From positions 798,040 to 862,039 of the forward strand of contig DDGL01000014.1 in the NCBI GenBank assembly GCA_002337605.1: a DNA stretch of 64,000 bases. The letters run 5' to 3'. The stretch is from Flavobacteriaceae bacterium UBA1903 (GTDB taxonomy: Bacteria; Bacteroidota; Bacteroidia; Flavobacteriales; Flavobacteriaceae). The notes below the pieces were generated by a model that worked only from the letters and a program-made list of their open reading frames with translations, was not told the DNA's origin and searched no databases. How positions within the stretch are numbered: position 1 is the first letter of the stretch; each line of letters begins with the position of its first letter. Position numbers and translations under genes: made by a program. This document shows positions 1 to 9,032 of the stretch, piece by piece.

Positions 1-24
1 TCACGACTCACGACTCACGACTCA
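1..24. repeat. Tandem heptamer repeat
   Basis: Three direct copies of a 7-base unit (TCACGAC) run from the first base of the window into the 3' end of purN, so the last purN codons are written in repeat sequence. The array may continue outside the window. It is too short for any mobile element or CRISPR call. Confidence 0.6.
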
Positions 25-604
25 AAATATCCTCAACCACCTTTGGCAACCATTCATATTCCAAAACATGAACTTTTTGTGCTACGTCTTCAGCTGAATC
101 GGTGGGTACGACTTTTGTTTTTTTCTGAAAGATAATGGCTCCTTCGTCATAATTTGCGTTCACATAATGTATGGTAATTCCAGTTTCAGTTTCTTTATTT
201 GCTACAATTGCTTCGTGAACATGATGTCCGTACATTCCTTTTCCGCCATATTTTGGAAGTAAAGCCGGATGAATATTCAGCACTTTATCTGGAAACTCAT
301 TGAGGATGATTTCAGGAAATTTCAGCAGAAAACCTGCCAGTACAATCAAATCTGGCGCTGCTTCTTTTAATGTTTTTAGCACGCCTTCTTCTGAAAGCAA
401 TTCAGCTCTACTGAAGCTTGACGCCTTTACGTTCAAGGCTTCTGCACGTGCTAACACTTTGGCATCCTTCTTGTTACTGAGCACGTGAACAACCTCGGCA
501 ACATTAGATTGCTGAAAGTATTGAATCACATTTTGGGTGTTGGTACCACTGCCCGAAGCAAAAATTACAATCCTCTTCTCTTTCTTGGTTTCTTTGGTGT
601 TCAC
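8..604 (-). CDS. purN: Phosphoribosylglycinamide formyltransferase
   Basis: PurN transfers a formyl group from 10-formyl-tetrahydrofolate to GAR, the third step of cytosolic purine synthesis. The 198-residue length fits the family. The phosphate-binding loop SGSGTN is at residues 17-22, and the catalytic triad is visible as Asn110 and His112 in NIHPALLPKYGG and Asp153 in NYDEGAII. The ATG at 602-604 faces acpP, and the 156-bp gap holds the divergent promoters. The extreme C terminus (SRES) is encoded by a heptamer repeat, so the last residues may be recent additions. No purine operon partner lies alongside, which is usual for this order. The call is very secure. Confidence 0.97.
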   Translation of the reverse strand: MNTKETKKEKRIVIFASGSGTNTQNVIQYFQQSNVAEVVHVLSNKKDAKVLARAEALNVKASSFSRAELLSEEGVLKTLKEAAPDLIVLAGFLLKFPEIILNEFPDKVLNIHPALLPKYGGKGMYGHHVHEAIVANKETETGITIHYVNANYDEGAIIFQKKTKVVPTDSAEDVAQKVHVLEYEWLPKVVEDILSRES

Positions 605-722
605 TGAAGTAAATCAAATAAATAAATCACAAAAGTAGGCAATAGGGTTTTACTTCGCCCAAAAATTATTAAATTGGTGAGCACATTTTATAGTATAAGT
701 GGCTTTTTCAATTAAAATATTT

Positions 723-730
723 TATTTTTG
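723..730 (+). promoter_or_regulatory. Promoter -7 element for acpP
   Basis: The sequence TATTTTTG matches the Bacteroidota -7 consensus TAnnTTTG exactly and lies 30 bases before the acpP start. I see no clear -33 TTG at the usual distance. No Shine-Dalgarno sequence precedes acpP. Confidence 0.55.
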
Positions 731-760
731 CCACTTAATTAAATTTTAAAACAAAACATT

Positions 761-994
761 ATGTCAGACATTGCATCAAGAGTAAAAGCAATCATTGTAG
801 ACAAATTAGGCGTTGACGAAAACGAAGTTGTAAACGAAGCAAGCTTCACAAACGACCTTGGGGCAGATAGCCTTGATACGGTTGAACTAATTATGGAGTT
901 CGAAAAAGAATTCGATATTCAGATTCCAGACGATCAAGCAGAAAACATTGCGACCGTTGGTCAAGCAGTTTCATACATACAGGAAGCTAAGTAA
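761..994 (+). CDS. acpP: Acyl carrier protein
   Basis: A 77-residue acidic protein with the phosphopantetheine attachment motif GADSLDTVE; Ser37 carries the prosthetic group that holds growing acyl chains during fatty acid synthesis in the cytosol. Length and motif are canonical. It heads the acpP-fabF-rnc block, with fabF starting 12 bases after its stop, so the two are surely cotranscribed from the promoter at about 723. Nothing unusual is seen. Confidence 0.98.
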   Translation: MSDIASRVKAIIVDKLGVDENEVVNEASFTNDLGADSLDTVELIMEFEKEFDIQIPDDQAENIATVGQAVSYIQEAK

Positions 995-1006
995 AAGAGT
1001 CCTTAT

Positions 1007-2260
1007 ATGGAGTTAAAGCGAGTTGTAGTTACCGGTTTAGGAGCCCTCACACCCATTGGCAACACTATTTCAGAATACTGGGATGGTCTTAAAAATGGCA
1101 AAAGCGGATGCGCCCCTATCACCTATTTTGATGCTGAAAAGTTCAAAACCCAATTTGCTTGTGAACTCAAGAATTTTGATTCAGAAGACCATTTTGACAG
1201 GAAAGAAGCCAGAAGATTAGACCGCTTTGCGCAATATGCGCTGGTCTCTTCGGATGAAGCCATAAAGGATGCCGGAATTAACCTGAACGAAGTAGATAAA
1301 TTTCGTGTGGGTGTAATTTGGGGTGCTGGAATTGGGGGCTTGGAGACCTTTCAGAATGAAGTCATAAATTTTGCAGAAGGGGATGGAACACCACGTTTCA
1401 ACCCCTTCTTTATTCCTAAAATGATAGCCGATATTGCCCCGGGTAATATCTCTATTAAACACGGGTTTATGGGGCCTAACTATACTACGGTCTCTGCGTG
1501 TGCTTCTTCCGCCAATGCTATGATTGATGCCCTAAACTACATACGTTTAGGACATTGTGATGTGATAGTAACAGGGGGTAGTGAAGCTGCCGTAACCTTA
1601 GCAGGTATGGGTGGTTTTAACGCCATGCATGCACTCTCTACAAGAAATGAAAGCCCAGAAACAGCTTCCCGACCTTTCGACGCAACACGCGACGGATTTG
1701 TATTAGGAGAAGGAGCTGGAGCTCTAATTCTGGAAGAATACGAACACGCCAAAGCACGTGGCGCAAAAATTTATGCCGAAGTATTAGGTGGCGGAATGTC
1801 TAGTGATGCATATCACATGACTGCTCCTCACCCTGATGGAATTGGTGTAGAACGCGTAATGCTTAATTGTCTTCGTGATGCAGGAATGACTCCAAATCAA
1901 GTAGATCATATTAACACACACGGAACATCTACGCCACTTGGAGATGTTGCCGAATTAAAAGCGATTACCAAAGTATTTGGTGAGCACGCAAAAAATATTA
2001 ACATTAATTCTACCAAGTCTATGACCGGGCACTTATTGGGTGCAGCTGGTGCTATTGAGGCAATTGCTTCCATTTTAGCAATGGAACACAGTTTAATTCC
2101 TCCAACGATTAACCACACTACGGTAGACGAAAATATTGATGGTTCTTTAAACCTTACTCTTAATAAAGCTGAAAAGCGGGAAATCAAAGTTGCTATGAGC
2201 AATACCTTTGGTTTTGGTGGGCATAATGCCTGCGTTCTTTTCAAGAAACTGGACGCTTAA
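1007..2260 (+). CDS. fabF: Beta-ketoacyl-ACP synthase II
   Basis: FabF condenses malonyl-ACP with acyl-ACP in fatty acid elongation. The 417-residue protein has the thiolase fold with catalytic Cys165 (SACASS), His305 (NTHGTSTP) and His342 (KSMTGH), plus the glycine-rich C-terminal loop SNTFGFGGHN near residues 398-406. It sits between acpP (12-base gap) and rnc (9-base gap), the standard order in this and many other phyla. Length and all catalytic residues are intact. Confidence 0.98.
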   Translation: MELKRVVVTGLGALTPIGNTISEYWDGLKNGKSGCAPITYFDAEKFKTQFACELKNFDSEDHFDRKEARRLDRFAQYALVSSDEAIKDAGINLNEVDKFRVGVIWGAGIGGLETFQNEVINFAEGDGTPRFNPFFIPKMIADIAPGNISIKHGFMGPNYTTVSACASSANAMIDALNYIRLGHCDVIVTGGSEAAVTLAGMGGFNAMHALSTRNESPETASRPFDATRDGFVLGEGAGALILEEYEHAKARGAKIYAEVLGGGMSSDAYHMTAPHPDGIGVERVMLNCLRDAGMTPNQVDHINTHGTSTPLGDVAELKAITKVFGEHAKNININSTKSMTGHLLGAAGAIEAIASILAMEHSLIPPTINHTTVDENIDGSLNLTLNKAEKREIKVAMSNTFGFGGHNACVLFKKLDA

Positions 2261-2269
2261 TTCTTATAA

Positions 2270-3013
2270 ATGGCGCTTGTACCAAAAATATTCAATTCCC
2301 GTTCTGGTCAAGAAGGGGAGTTTTTTAATTCCATAAAAAAGATACTGGGTTTTAAGCCTAAAAACATTGCTGTTTTTGAAGAAGCTTTTACCCACCGTTC
2401 ATTAAACGAAAAAAATAGCGCGGGAATCCCACAAAATTATGAGCGACTGGAATTTTTGGGGGATGCTATGCTCGGCTCTGTAATTGCATCGCACCTTTTT
2501 AAAGAAGTGCCTTCTGGAGATGAGGGCTATCTTACCAAAATGCGATCTAAAGTGGTGAGTAGGGAGCATTTAAACGAATTAGGACGAGACCTTCAACTTA
2601 TCAAACTTCTTAAAACAAATATTCCAACGAAGCAGTTTGGGGGGAACATTCACGGAAATATTTTTGAAGCACTCATAGGAGCAATTTATCTGGACAGAGG
2701 ATTCCCCTATTGCGAAAAATTTATACATAAAAGGGTTATTAAACCGTATGTAGATATTGAGCGCCTGGAAGGAAAAATAATTAGCTATAAAAGTCTTTTT
2801 ATAGAATGGTGCCAAAAGCATAAAAAATCCTTTAAATATGTGGTGTATGACGATACCGGCAACGATGAGCTAAAACATTTTGCTGTAAAACTTCAATTAG
2901 AAAATACGGTTGTTGGCAAGGCAAGAGCTACCTCAAAGAAAAAAGCGGAAGAACGTGCCTCAAAAAGAGCCTACTACAAGTTACAAGAAGCTATAGAAAA
3001 AGATTTAAACTAA
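2270..3013 (+). CDS. rnc: Ribonuclease III
   Basis: RNase III cuts double-stranded RNA in rRNA precursors and structured mRNAs. The RIIID signature ERLEFLGDA is at residues 58-66, with the second metal-binding acidic region around Glu133 (FEALIGAIYLD). A double-stranded RNA-binding domain fills roughly residues 173-240, with the Lys-rich helix ATSKKKAEERASKRA. The length of 247 residues is usual. It is cotranscribed with fabF. The 5' region includes an acidic and basic N-terminal extension of about 15 residues before the domain, common in relatives. Confidence 0.97.
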   Translation: MALVPKIFNSRSGQEGEFFNSIKKILGFKPKNIAVFEEAFTHRSLNEKNSAGIPQNYERLEFLGDAMLGSVIASHLFKEVPSGDEGYLTKMRSKVVSREHLNELGRDLQLIKLLKTNIPTKQFGGNIHGNIFEALIGAIYLDRGFPYCEKFIHKRVIKPYVDIERLEGKIISYKSLFIEWCQKHKKSFKYVVYDDTGNDELKHFAVKLQLENTVVGKARATSKKKAEERASKRAYYKLQEAIEKDLN

Positions 3014-3124
3014 TCTTTACACGTAGTATAAAAAGGTTCGCTATTTTAGTGGCTTAGCTTTTCAACAAAAACTCCTTTTCTATTTTTATGATTTGGAATT
3101 TGTGTTTTGCAATGTTACTTAGTT

Positions 3125-3616
3125 ATGGCCAACCACAAACTTATTCTGGACGACGCTGTAGGCGACGACTTTTCACTTATTGCGATACATTGTAGTGAGG
3201 AAGCCTATAAAATGGCCTTTTTGCTAAACAAATATGTACACTTACGCTTAGAGCGAAGAAGAAGAGACTTAGATTTCTCTACAGAAGGTCTTGAAATAAC
3301 GTTTCCATTGTTCGATTTTGAACATGAGAATCAGTACACTACATATCATTTAGTAGCCAATAAGTGTAAGACAGTTGCAGCTCATATTGTGGGAAGTGGA
3401 GGCTTGTTTGGAGATGAAATTCAAGAACAGGTATCGACTAAATTCTTACTCCCAGAATTTAAAAAAGTAGATTATTTTCTGAAGGTTTCTTCAGAATATG
3501 ATACCACCCCCATTAGAAAGTTACTAATGCAATTAAATGAAATAGATCAGGTAATTTCAGCCTTTATCGTTGAAGTTTCCGAAGTGAAATCGAGAGAAAA
3601 TTTAATATTTGACTAA
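3125..3616 (+). CDS. IPExxxVDY family protein
   Basis: A 163-residue protein of unknown function, restricted as far as I recall to Bacteroidota and named after a motif seen here as LLPEFKKVDYFLKV. I chose the ATG at 3125 (MANHKLILDD); an in-frame TTG 18 bases upstream would add an unconvincing leader. The stop codon overlaps the first base of the pyk start (TAATG), so the two genes are translationally coupled and the protein is probably made with pyruvate kinase. No catalytic motif is visible. Confidence 0.85.
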   Translation: MANHKLILDDAVGDDFSLIAIHCSEEAYKMAFLLNKYVHLRLERRRRDLDFSTEGLEITFPLFDFEHENQYTTYHLVANKCKTVAAHIVGSGGLFGDEIQEQVSTKFLLPEFKKVDYFLKVSSEYDTTPIRKLLMQLNEIDQVISAFIVEVSEVKSRENLIFD

Positions 3617-5046
3617 TGCCGAAACAGAAAAGAACAAAAATAGTAGCCACACTTGGTCCAGCAACTTCAGATAAAGAAACGTTGCGCGCCATGATTCAAG
3701 AAGGAGTAGACGTCTTTAGAGTAAATTTTTCGCACGCAAATTATGACGACGTGAAAGAGCGTATTCAAATGATTCGCTCTTTAGGAGAAGAAATGGACAC
3801 AACCACTGCAATTCTGGGGGATCTACAAGGTCCAAAACTGCGTGTTGGAATGATGAAGGAAGAAGTGGTAGTGCAGCCTGGCGATACCATTAAGTTTTGT
3901 ACAGGAAAAGAATTTGAAGGAACTGCCAAGAAAGTCTATATGAATTATGATAACTTCCCAAAAGATGTAAACGTTGGGGAGCGTATTTTGCTGGACGATG
4001 GGAAATTAATGTTCGAGGTGCTAGAAACCAACAAAAAAAATGAGGTAAAAGCAGCTGTAATCCAGGGAGGGCCTTTGCGTTCCCGAAAAGGAGTTAACTT
4101 ACCTAATACTAACATTTCGTTACCAGCCTTAACTACAAAAGATAAGGAAGATGCCATTTTTGCAATCAGTCAACAAGTAGATTGGATCGCCCTTTCGTTT
4201 GTACGCCACGCAGAAGACTTAAAAGAGTTACAAGCATTAATTGAAGCACATAGCGAGTACAAGATCCCTATCATCGCTAAAATTGAAAAGCCGGAAGCAG
4301 TTCAAAATATCGATAAAATTGTTGCCTATTGCGATGGGCTAATGGTTGCCCGGGGTGATCTTGGAGTGGAAGTGCCCGCACAGGAAGTTCCCTTAATCCA
4401 GAAGGAGTTAGTGCTTACTGCCAAAAGAGCCAGAATCCCTGTAATTATCGCTACACAAATGATGGAAACCATGATCACCTCTCTTACCCCAACACGGGCA
4501 GAGGTAAACGATGTGGCCAACAGTGTGATGGATGGGGCAGATGCAGTGATGCTTTCTGGCGAAACTTCGGTGGGGAAATACCCGGTTGATGTTATTAAAA
4601 CAATGACCAAAATTTGTAAAAGTGTAGAGAATTCAGGGTTGATAAATGTGCCGCAGGAGCCACCACATATTCGAACCAATAGATATATTACAAAGTCGGT
4701 GTGCTACCACGCAGCGAGTATGTCTAATGAAATTTCAGCAAAGGCTATCTGTACGTTGACCAATAGTGGATATACAGCCTTTCAGATTTCGGCCTGGCGA
4801 CCAGACGCACATATCTTAGTGTATACCAGTAACCGCAGGATTTTATCGAGGCTTAACTTACTTTGGGGCGTAAAATCGTTCTTTTACGACAAGTTTGTAA
4901 GTACCGATGAAACGGTAGACGATGTAAACCGAATTGCCCACAAGCATGGGTTTGTTGAAAAAGGAGATTACCTGGTAAACCTTGCCGCCATGCCTATTGT
5001 GGATAAAGGGATGGTGAATACATTACGGGTGAGCCAGGTGAAATAA
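3616..5046 (+). CDS. pyk: Pyruvate kinase
   Basis: Pyruvate kinase makes ATP and pyruvate from phosphoenolpyruvate and ADP. The 476-residue protein has the N-terminal ADP/K+ region (FRVNFSH, residues 34-40), the active-site lysine segment IIAKIEKPEAV near 219-229, the metal-binding signature DGLMVARGDLGVEVP at about 240-254, and a C-terminal regulatory domain of about 120 residues. The ATG overlaps the upstream stop by one base. Its TAA is directly adjacent to the stop of the convergent LRR gene, with no base between them and no intrinsic terminator. Confidence 0.97.
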   Translation: MPKQKRTKIVATLGPATSDKETLRAMIQEGVDVFRVNFSHANYDDVKERIQMIRSLGEEMDTTTAILGDLQGPKLRVGMMKEEVVVQPGDTIKFCTGKEFEGTAKKVYMNYDNFPKDVNVGERILLDDGKLMFEVLETNKKNEVKAAVIQGGPLRSRKGVNLPNTNISLPALTTKDKEDAIFAISQQVDWIALSFVRHAEDLKELQALIEAHSEYKIPIIAKIEKPEAVQNIDKIVAYCDGLMVARGDLGVEVPAQEVPLIQKELVLTAKRARIPVIIATQMMETMITSLTPTRAEVNDVANSVMDGADAVMLSGETSVGKYPVDVIKTMTKICKSVENSGLINVPQEPPHIRTNRYITKSVCYHAASMSNEISAKAICTLTNSGYTAFQISAWRPDAHILVYTSNRRILSRLNLLWGVKSFFYDKFVSTDETVDDVNRIAHKHGFVEKGDYLVNLAAMPIVDKGMVNTLRVSQVK

Positions 5047-6165
5047 TTATTGTTTCAAAAATGCTTTACTTGAAAAGCTACCATTAAACTGAGCTTTTAA
5101 AATGTAAAACCCTGAAGTTAGGCTAGAGACGTCTATAGAATTACGAAAGCTTTGTTGCAACAACAAGAGCCCGTCAACCGAATAAACCTGAATTTCTTCT
5201 GGCATTAAACCGTTGGATAAAGTTATTTGTACTATTTCTGAGGCAGGATTAGGATACAGTTTAAAACTTCCTAGTTCATTTTCAGCGATGCCTAAAATGC
5301 ATTCTTCAGCATAGGCTGTTTGAGGGTCTATATTCCAGGAGCCATAAGGTGCATCTCCATTATTGGCTGCAGCTTCGTCATCTACTTGAATGCACATTAA
5401 ATCAGGATTTAAGTCGGCAAGCACCGTAGTCAATGCGGCATTATTTCCATTTTTCAAGTCGAGAGAGCTAATATGGGTCAACCGAACATCTAACGTCTCA
5501 AGGTTTGGATTGTTAGAGAGATCAATAGCTGTAAAGTTGTTACTTACACCAAAAGTGGTTCCGTTTTCTCTTCCTCCTAAAATTAATGTGTGGAGGTTTG
5601 GATTGTTGGAAAGTTCTATCGCTGTAAATTCACAATATGAACCATAAAACTCTTCCAATACTGGCACTTCAGAAAAGTCTATTGCAATATCGGTACCCAT
5701 AAATGCTACGTCAAAGACCAAAAGATTAGGGGCGCCACTTAGATCTATACTGGTAATTTGATTAAAAGGCCCTACATCTTCGGCAGGGTTACCGCAGATT
5801 AAAGTTTCAAGTGCCGGGTTATTGGTTAATGCAAGACTTGTTAGGTTGCAATGAACTACTTGTAACACTTCAAGATTACTATTTTGTGTAACATCTAAAA
5901 ATGCTAAATCTGTGAAAGAGATTTCCAGAACTTCTAAAGCAGTAAAATCTTCAATTCCGGTAAGGTCGGTTATTGGAACTTGCTCAATCTCTAATTCAAT
6001 CAAATTCTCAATATCTGCTGTGTTTACCTGTCCGTTTATGGTAAAATCGCTATCAATACCATTAAGAATTAAAAACTGTTCGAATTCCTCGTCTGGAATC
6101 AGGGTAATTTGCGCTAAAGAATGAGTGCAAATAAACATTCCTAAGAAAAGTAGTACATATTTCAT
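5047..6165 (-). CDS. Leucine-rich-repeat protein with T9SS type A sorting domain
   Basis: A 372-residue exported protein with a signal peptide (residues 1-18, ending SLAQ). Short irregular leucine-rich repeats run from about residue 50 to 270, with repeated units such as SNNPNLHTLILGG and SNNPNLETLDVRL. The last 80 residues are a type IX secretion C-terminal domain: KLYPNPASE near the start, SGFYILKA and KAFLKQ at the end. It is expected to be moved across the outer membrane by T9SS and anchored or released. The binding partner is unknown. It stands alone on the minus strand, end to end with pyk. Confidence 0.88.
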   Translation of the reverse strand: MKYVLLFLGMFICTHSLAQITLIPDEEFEQFLILNGIDSDFTINGQVNTADIENLIELEIEQVPITDLTGIEDFTALEVLEISFTDLAFLDVTQNSNLEVLQVVHCNLTSLALTNNPALETLICGNPAEDVGPFNQITSIDLSGAPNLLVFDVAFMGTDIAIDFSEVPVLEEFYGSYCEFTAIELSNNPNLHTLILGGRENGTTFGVSNNFTAIDLSNNPNLETLDVRLTHISSLDLKNGNNAALTTVLADLNPDLMCIQVDDEAAANNGDAPYGSWNIDPQTAYAEECILGIAENELGSFKLYPNPASEIVQITLSNGLMPEEIQVYSVDGLLLLQQSFRNSIDVSSLTSGFYILKAQFNGSFSSKAFLKQ

Positions 6166-6218
6166 TTCAATAAGCTTTAAGTGGGCGTAACAGCGTTTGC
6201 CAGCTACCTTAAAGATAC

Positions 6219-6253
6219 AAAAAAACCTGTTCGATTCTTAAAACCGAACAGGT
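6219..6253 (-). terminator. Intrinsic terminator of the SH3 lipoprotein gene
   Basis: On the minus strand, arms ACCTGTTCG and CGAACAGGT (6225-6253) form a nine-pair stem with an 11-base loop, followed by a run of seven T. It lies 27 bases past the stop codon at 6280. The arm sequence resembles the AACCTG/CAGGTT palindromes at 8349 and 9956. Confidence 0.75.
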
Positions 6254-6279
6254 ATGAGGTTTGGATATTACTTATATTT

Positions 6280-7050
6280 TTATTTTACCATTTCGGTATA
6301 TTCAATTTTCATCATAGTTCCTTCTTTGGAAATGGTTATACCGCTTCCAAATCCTTCAGAAGTTTGACTATAGGTTATTTTCTGAAACGTATTATCTTTT
6401 CTTTCTAGCAGTAAGTTACTTGTAAGTAATTGCTCAGGTTTTTTGCTGTTCTGGATTGTTTCAGTGTCCTTTCCTTTAGGGTTTGGAAAGTTAAATGCCA
6501 TAGGAATCTCATACAATTTCTGAGCTATATAAAACGCTTCATGCCACTGCTGGCTGGGCAGTAAAACAGTTTCAGTATTAGTAGGAGCGCTGGCGGTTCC
6601 GCCAGAGGATGTTGAAAAAGAAGCTTTAGGAAAAGTGGCTTTTAAATCCTGCACATACATTTTGGCATTGGTGCCTTTTTCGGGTGGGAAGAACCTGGAA
6701 AGAAACCCATTAAAGGCGTACCCAGTCTTATTGTTAAATTCCACTTCATTCATACCGCCGTCAATTCCACCAACAGTCATGGTGTTGTTTTTTTCGTTGG
6801 TAAGAACCTTTAGTTTGGTTCCGTAGGGCATTACAGCCAGTTTATCACTGTTCAAGTTATTGAACTCCCGCAGGGTCAATCCGCTGGGGGCGGTGACATA
6901 CAAATAATCAGTTTCAGTAATGGGAGTGGTGTCTGCTACAGCCAGATCTTGATTTTCCGGTGTCGTTTCAGTTGCTGTAGTTTCATTTTTACAAGCTGTA
7001 AAAAGGGTTGCAAATGCTAGGGCTACAAGGGTACATGCTACTTTTTTCAT
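6280..7050 (-). CDS. SH3-domain lipoprotein
   Basis: A 256-residue predicted lipoprotein: the signal peptide ends at the lipobox LFTAC with Cys20, followed by an acidic Thr-rich linker. Residues about 48-120 look like a bacterial SH3 domain (LTLREFNNLNSDKLAVMPYGTKLKV, then TGYAFNGFLSRF), often a peptidoglycan- or metal-binding module. The C-terminal half (about 140-256) matches no family I recognise. It is monocistronic, with its own terminator at 6219-6253. Location at the inner or outer membrane facing the periplasm is inferred from the lipobox. Confidence 0.7.
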   Translation of the reverse strand: MKKVACTLVALAFATLFTACKNETTATETTPENQDLAVADTTPITETDYLYVTAPSGLTLREFNNLNSDKLAVMPYGTKLKVLTNEKNNTMTVGGIDGGMNEVEFNNKTGYAFNGFLSRFFPPEKGTNAKMYVQDLKATFPKASFSTSSGGTASAPTNTETVLLPSQQWHEAFYIAQKLYEIPMAFNFPNPKGKDTETIQNSKKPEQLLTSNLLLERKDNTFQKITYSQTSEGFGSGITISKEGTMMKIEYTEMVK

Positions 7051-7193
7051 TAGGGTAGAGTTTTAAATTAGTATTTAGATTCAAAAAAGTAGTTTCTTAC
7101 ATATTGTATTTTTATGGTATCCTATTTCCTCCTCTCTTCTTGCATCCGACGAGCTTTTTCTGAGAGAGGAATACACCATTATGGCTTAGGCGG

Positions 7194-8300
7194 CTAGAAC
7201 TCCAGTTTCAGCTGCACATCGATCGTTTTTTCTGAAACCTTTTCCTTTTTTTTAGGGTTTTCGTTGTTCAGGTTAGACATGCTTATACCTAATAAACGAA
7301 CCGAGTCACGCATTTCGTCTTGGTATAACAAATCTTTAACGTTATCGAGGATTAATTCTTTGGAGGCAATGTATAATGGAAGGGTTTTACTTCGTGTTTG
7401 TAAGGTGAAATCACGGTACTTAATTTTTAACGTAATGGTTCGTCCAGCAACCTTACTTTTCTTAAGGCGTTTGGCTACTTCTTCCGCAATAGTGTCCAGT
7501 CGTTCCAGCATAAAAATTTCGGAAGAAATATTTTCGTTAAAAGTTCGTTCTGCAGCCAATGACTTGCGGGTACGTTCGGCTTTTACCTGGCTGTTATGGA
7601 TACCTCGTACAATATTGTAATAATAGCTTCCGCTCTTGCCAAAATTCTCCTGTAAATACTCAAACGATTTTTGTTTAAGGTCTGCCCCTGTGTAAATGCC
7701 GTGACGGTACATTTTTTCTTTCATCACTTTGCCTACGCCATAAAACTTCTTAATGTCCAGATGTTCCAAAAAGTCCAACACTTCTTCTGGAGGCACTGTT
7801 TTTTGTCCGTTGGGCTTGTTAATATCGCTGGCTACTTTCGCGATAAATTTATTGATGCTGATTCCTGCCGAAGCATTCAACCCGGTCCGCTCTTTTATTT
7901 TTTGGCGAATTTCCCGGGCGATCAAGGTGGCGCTGGGATTTCCTTTTTTGTTTTCGGTTACGTCCAAGTAGGCTTCATCTAAGGAAAGCGGTTCTACAAG
8001 ATCTGTATATTCAAAAAACACCTTTCTGATTTTATCCGAAATTTCCCGATACCGTTCAAAATTTGTGCGTACAAAGATAAGGTCTGGGCATAGTTTTCGG
8101 GCCAGAGCCCCACTCATAGCAGACCGAACGCCAAACTTGCGCGCTTCATAACTTGCAGCGCTTACCACGCCACGAGTGCCACCACCGCCTACGGCAATAG
8201 CTTTCCCCACAAGCGTAGGGTCGTCCAACTGCTCTACCGAAGCATAGAACGCGTCCATATCTACATGAATTATTTTCCGAAGCGGAAGGGCGGTTTCCAT
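7194..8300 (-). CDS. dinB: DNA polymerase IV (Y family)
   Basis: A translesion polymerase of 368 residues. Catalytic acidic residues are in DMDAFYASVEQ (Asp14, Asp16) and PLSLDEAYLDV (Asp108, Glu109). The thumb helix-hairpin-helix region follows around 180-230 and the little-finger domain fills 240-340. The last residues, QLKLEF, fit the beta-clamp binding motif that ends many DinB proteins. The gene stands alone. I see no LexA-like box in the short upstream gap. Length and active site are complete. Confidence 0.95.
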   Translation of the reverse strand: METALPLRKIIHVDMDAFYASVEQLDDPTLVGKAIAVGGGGTRGVVSAASYEARKFGVRSAMSGALARKLCPDLIFVRTNFERYREISDKIRKVFFEYTDLVEPLSLDEAYLDVTENKKGNPSATLIAREIRQKIKERTGLNASAGISINKFIAKVASDINKPNGQKTVPPEEVLDFLEHLDIKKFYGVGKVMKEKMYRHGIYTGADLKQKSFEYLQENFGKSGSYYYNIVRGIHNSQVKAERTRKSLAAERTFNENISSEIFMLERLDTIAEEVAKRLKKSKVAGRTITLKIKYRDFTLQTRSKTLPLYIASKELILDNVKDLLYQDEMRDSVRLLGISMSNLNNENPKKKEKVSEKTIDVQLKLEF

Positions 8301-8348
8301 CTTGTAAATTTAATACCTTTATAGCTACCCAAAACTGAAAGGTTTCTA

Positions 8349-8363
8349 AAACCTGATAGGTTT
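8349..8363. repeat. AAACCT-n3-AGGTTT palindrome
   Basis: A short inverted repeat (6-base arms, 3-base loop) just before the gene at 8376. A further AGGTTT lies ten bases upstream, so alternative pairings exist. A related perfect palindrome is at 9956-9968. These look like small dispersed repeats and not operators, since they lie next to unrelated genes. Confidence 0.4.
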
Positions 8364-8375
8364 AATCTTAACACT

Positions 8376-9032
8376 ATGCCCAAAACAGCCATCATACTAG
8401 GAGCCACCGGATTGGTGGGAGGAAAACTACTGGATCTTTTATTGAAAGACGACCGTTATATAACTCTAAAAATATTCAGTAGGAGCTCTTGTAAAATCAC
8501 AGATCCTAAAATTGAAGAACACTTAGGTGATTTGTTCGATATGGAACAGTTTGCTGAAGAGTTTACTGCCGATGTAGTTTTCTGTTGTGTTGGTACTACC
8601 AAAGCGAAAACACCCAATAAAGAAACATATCGAAAGATAGATTATGGTATTCCTGTAGCAGCTACAAAACTAGCCAAACAGAATAACATCTCTACTTTTG
8701 AAGTGATCTCGGCCATGGGAGCCAACCCTGACAGCAGTACGTTTTATAATAAAGTAAAAGGCGAAATGGAACGGGATGTACTGGCGGAGGGAGTTGCAAA
8801 CACTTATATTTTACAGCCTTCACTAATAGGTGGTGATAGAAACGAGAAACGGTTTGGAGAACGTATGGCGCAGTTTTTTATGGGAGTTTTCGGGTTTTTA
8901 ATTCCGAAGCAATACAAGGTGATTGAACCTGAAACTATTGCCCAAGCAATGCTACAGATTGCCGAAAAAGGGTATAAAGACAACCAGATCCAGATACCTT
9001 CAGATAAAATAAAAGAAATAGCCGACACATGA
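8376..9032 (+). CDS. NAD(P)-binding short-chain-type protein (HTATIP2-like)
   Basis: A 218-residue atypical short-chain dehydrogenase relative. The N-terminal Rossmann fold carries the dinucleotide-binding motif GATGLVGGKLL at residues 8-18 and the conserved VVFCCVGTTKAKT segment near 69-81, typical of the HTATIP2/oxidoreductase group. The usual catalytic Tyr-x3-Lys is present only in a weak form (FYNKVKGEME, residues 128-137). The substrate is unknown. Its stop overlaps the ATG of the next gene by 4 bases, which suggests joint translation with the VOC protein. Confidence 0.75.
   Translation: MPKTAIILGATGLVGGKLLDLLLKDDRYITLKIFSRSSCKITDPKIEEHLGDLFDMEQFAEEFTADVVFCCVGTTKAKTPNKETYRKIDYGIPVAATKLAKQNNISTFEVISAMGANPDSSTFYNKVKGEMERDVLAEGVANTYILQPSLIGGDRNEKRFGERMAQFFMGVFGFLIPKQYKVIEPETIAQAMLQIAEKGYKDNQIQIPSDKIKEIADT

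Noticed and set aside
1..24. Short repeat as a CRISPR start
   Set aside because: Units are 7 bases without spacers and no cas gene is near.
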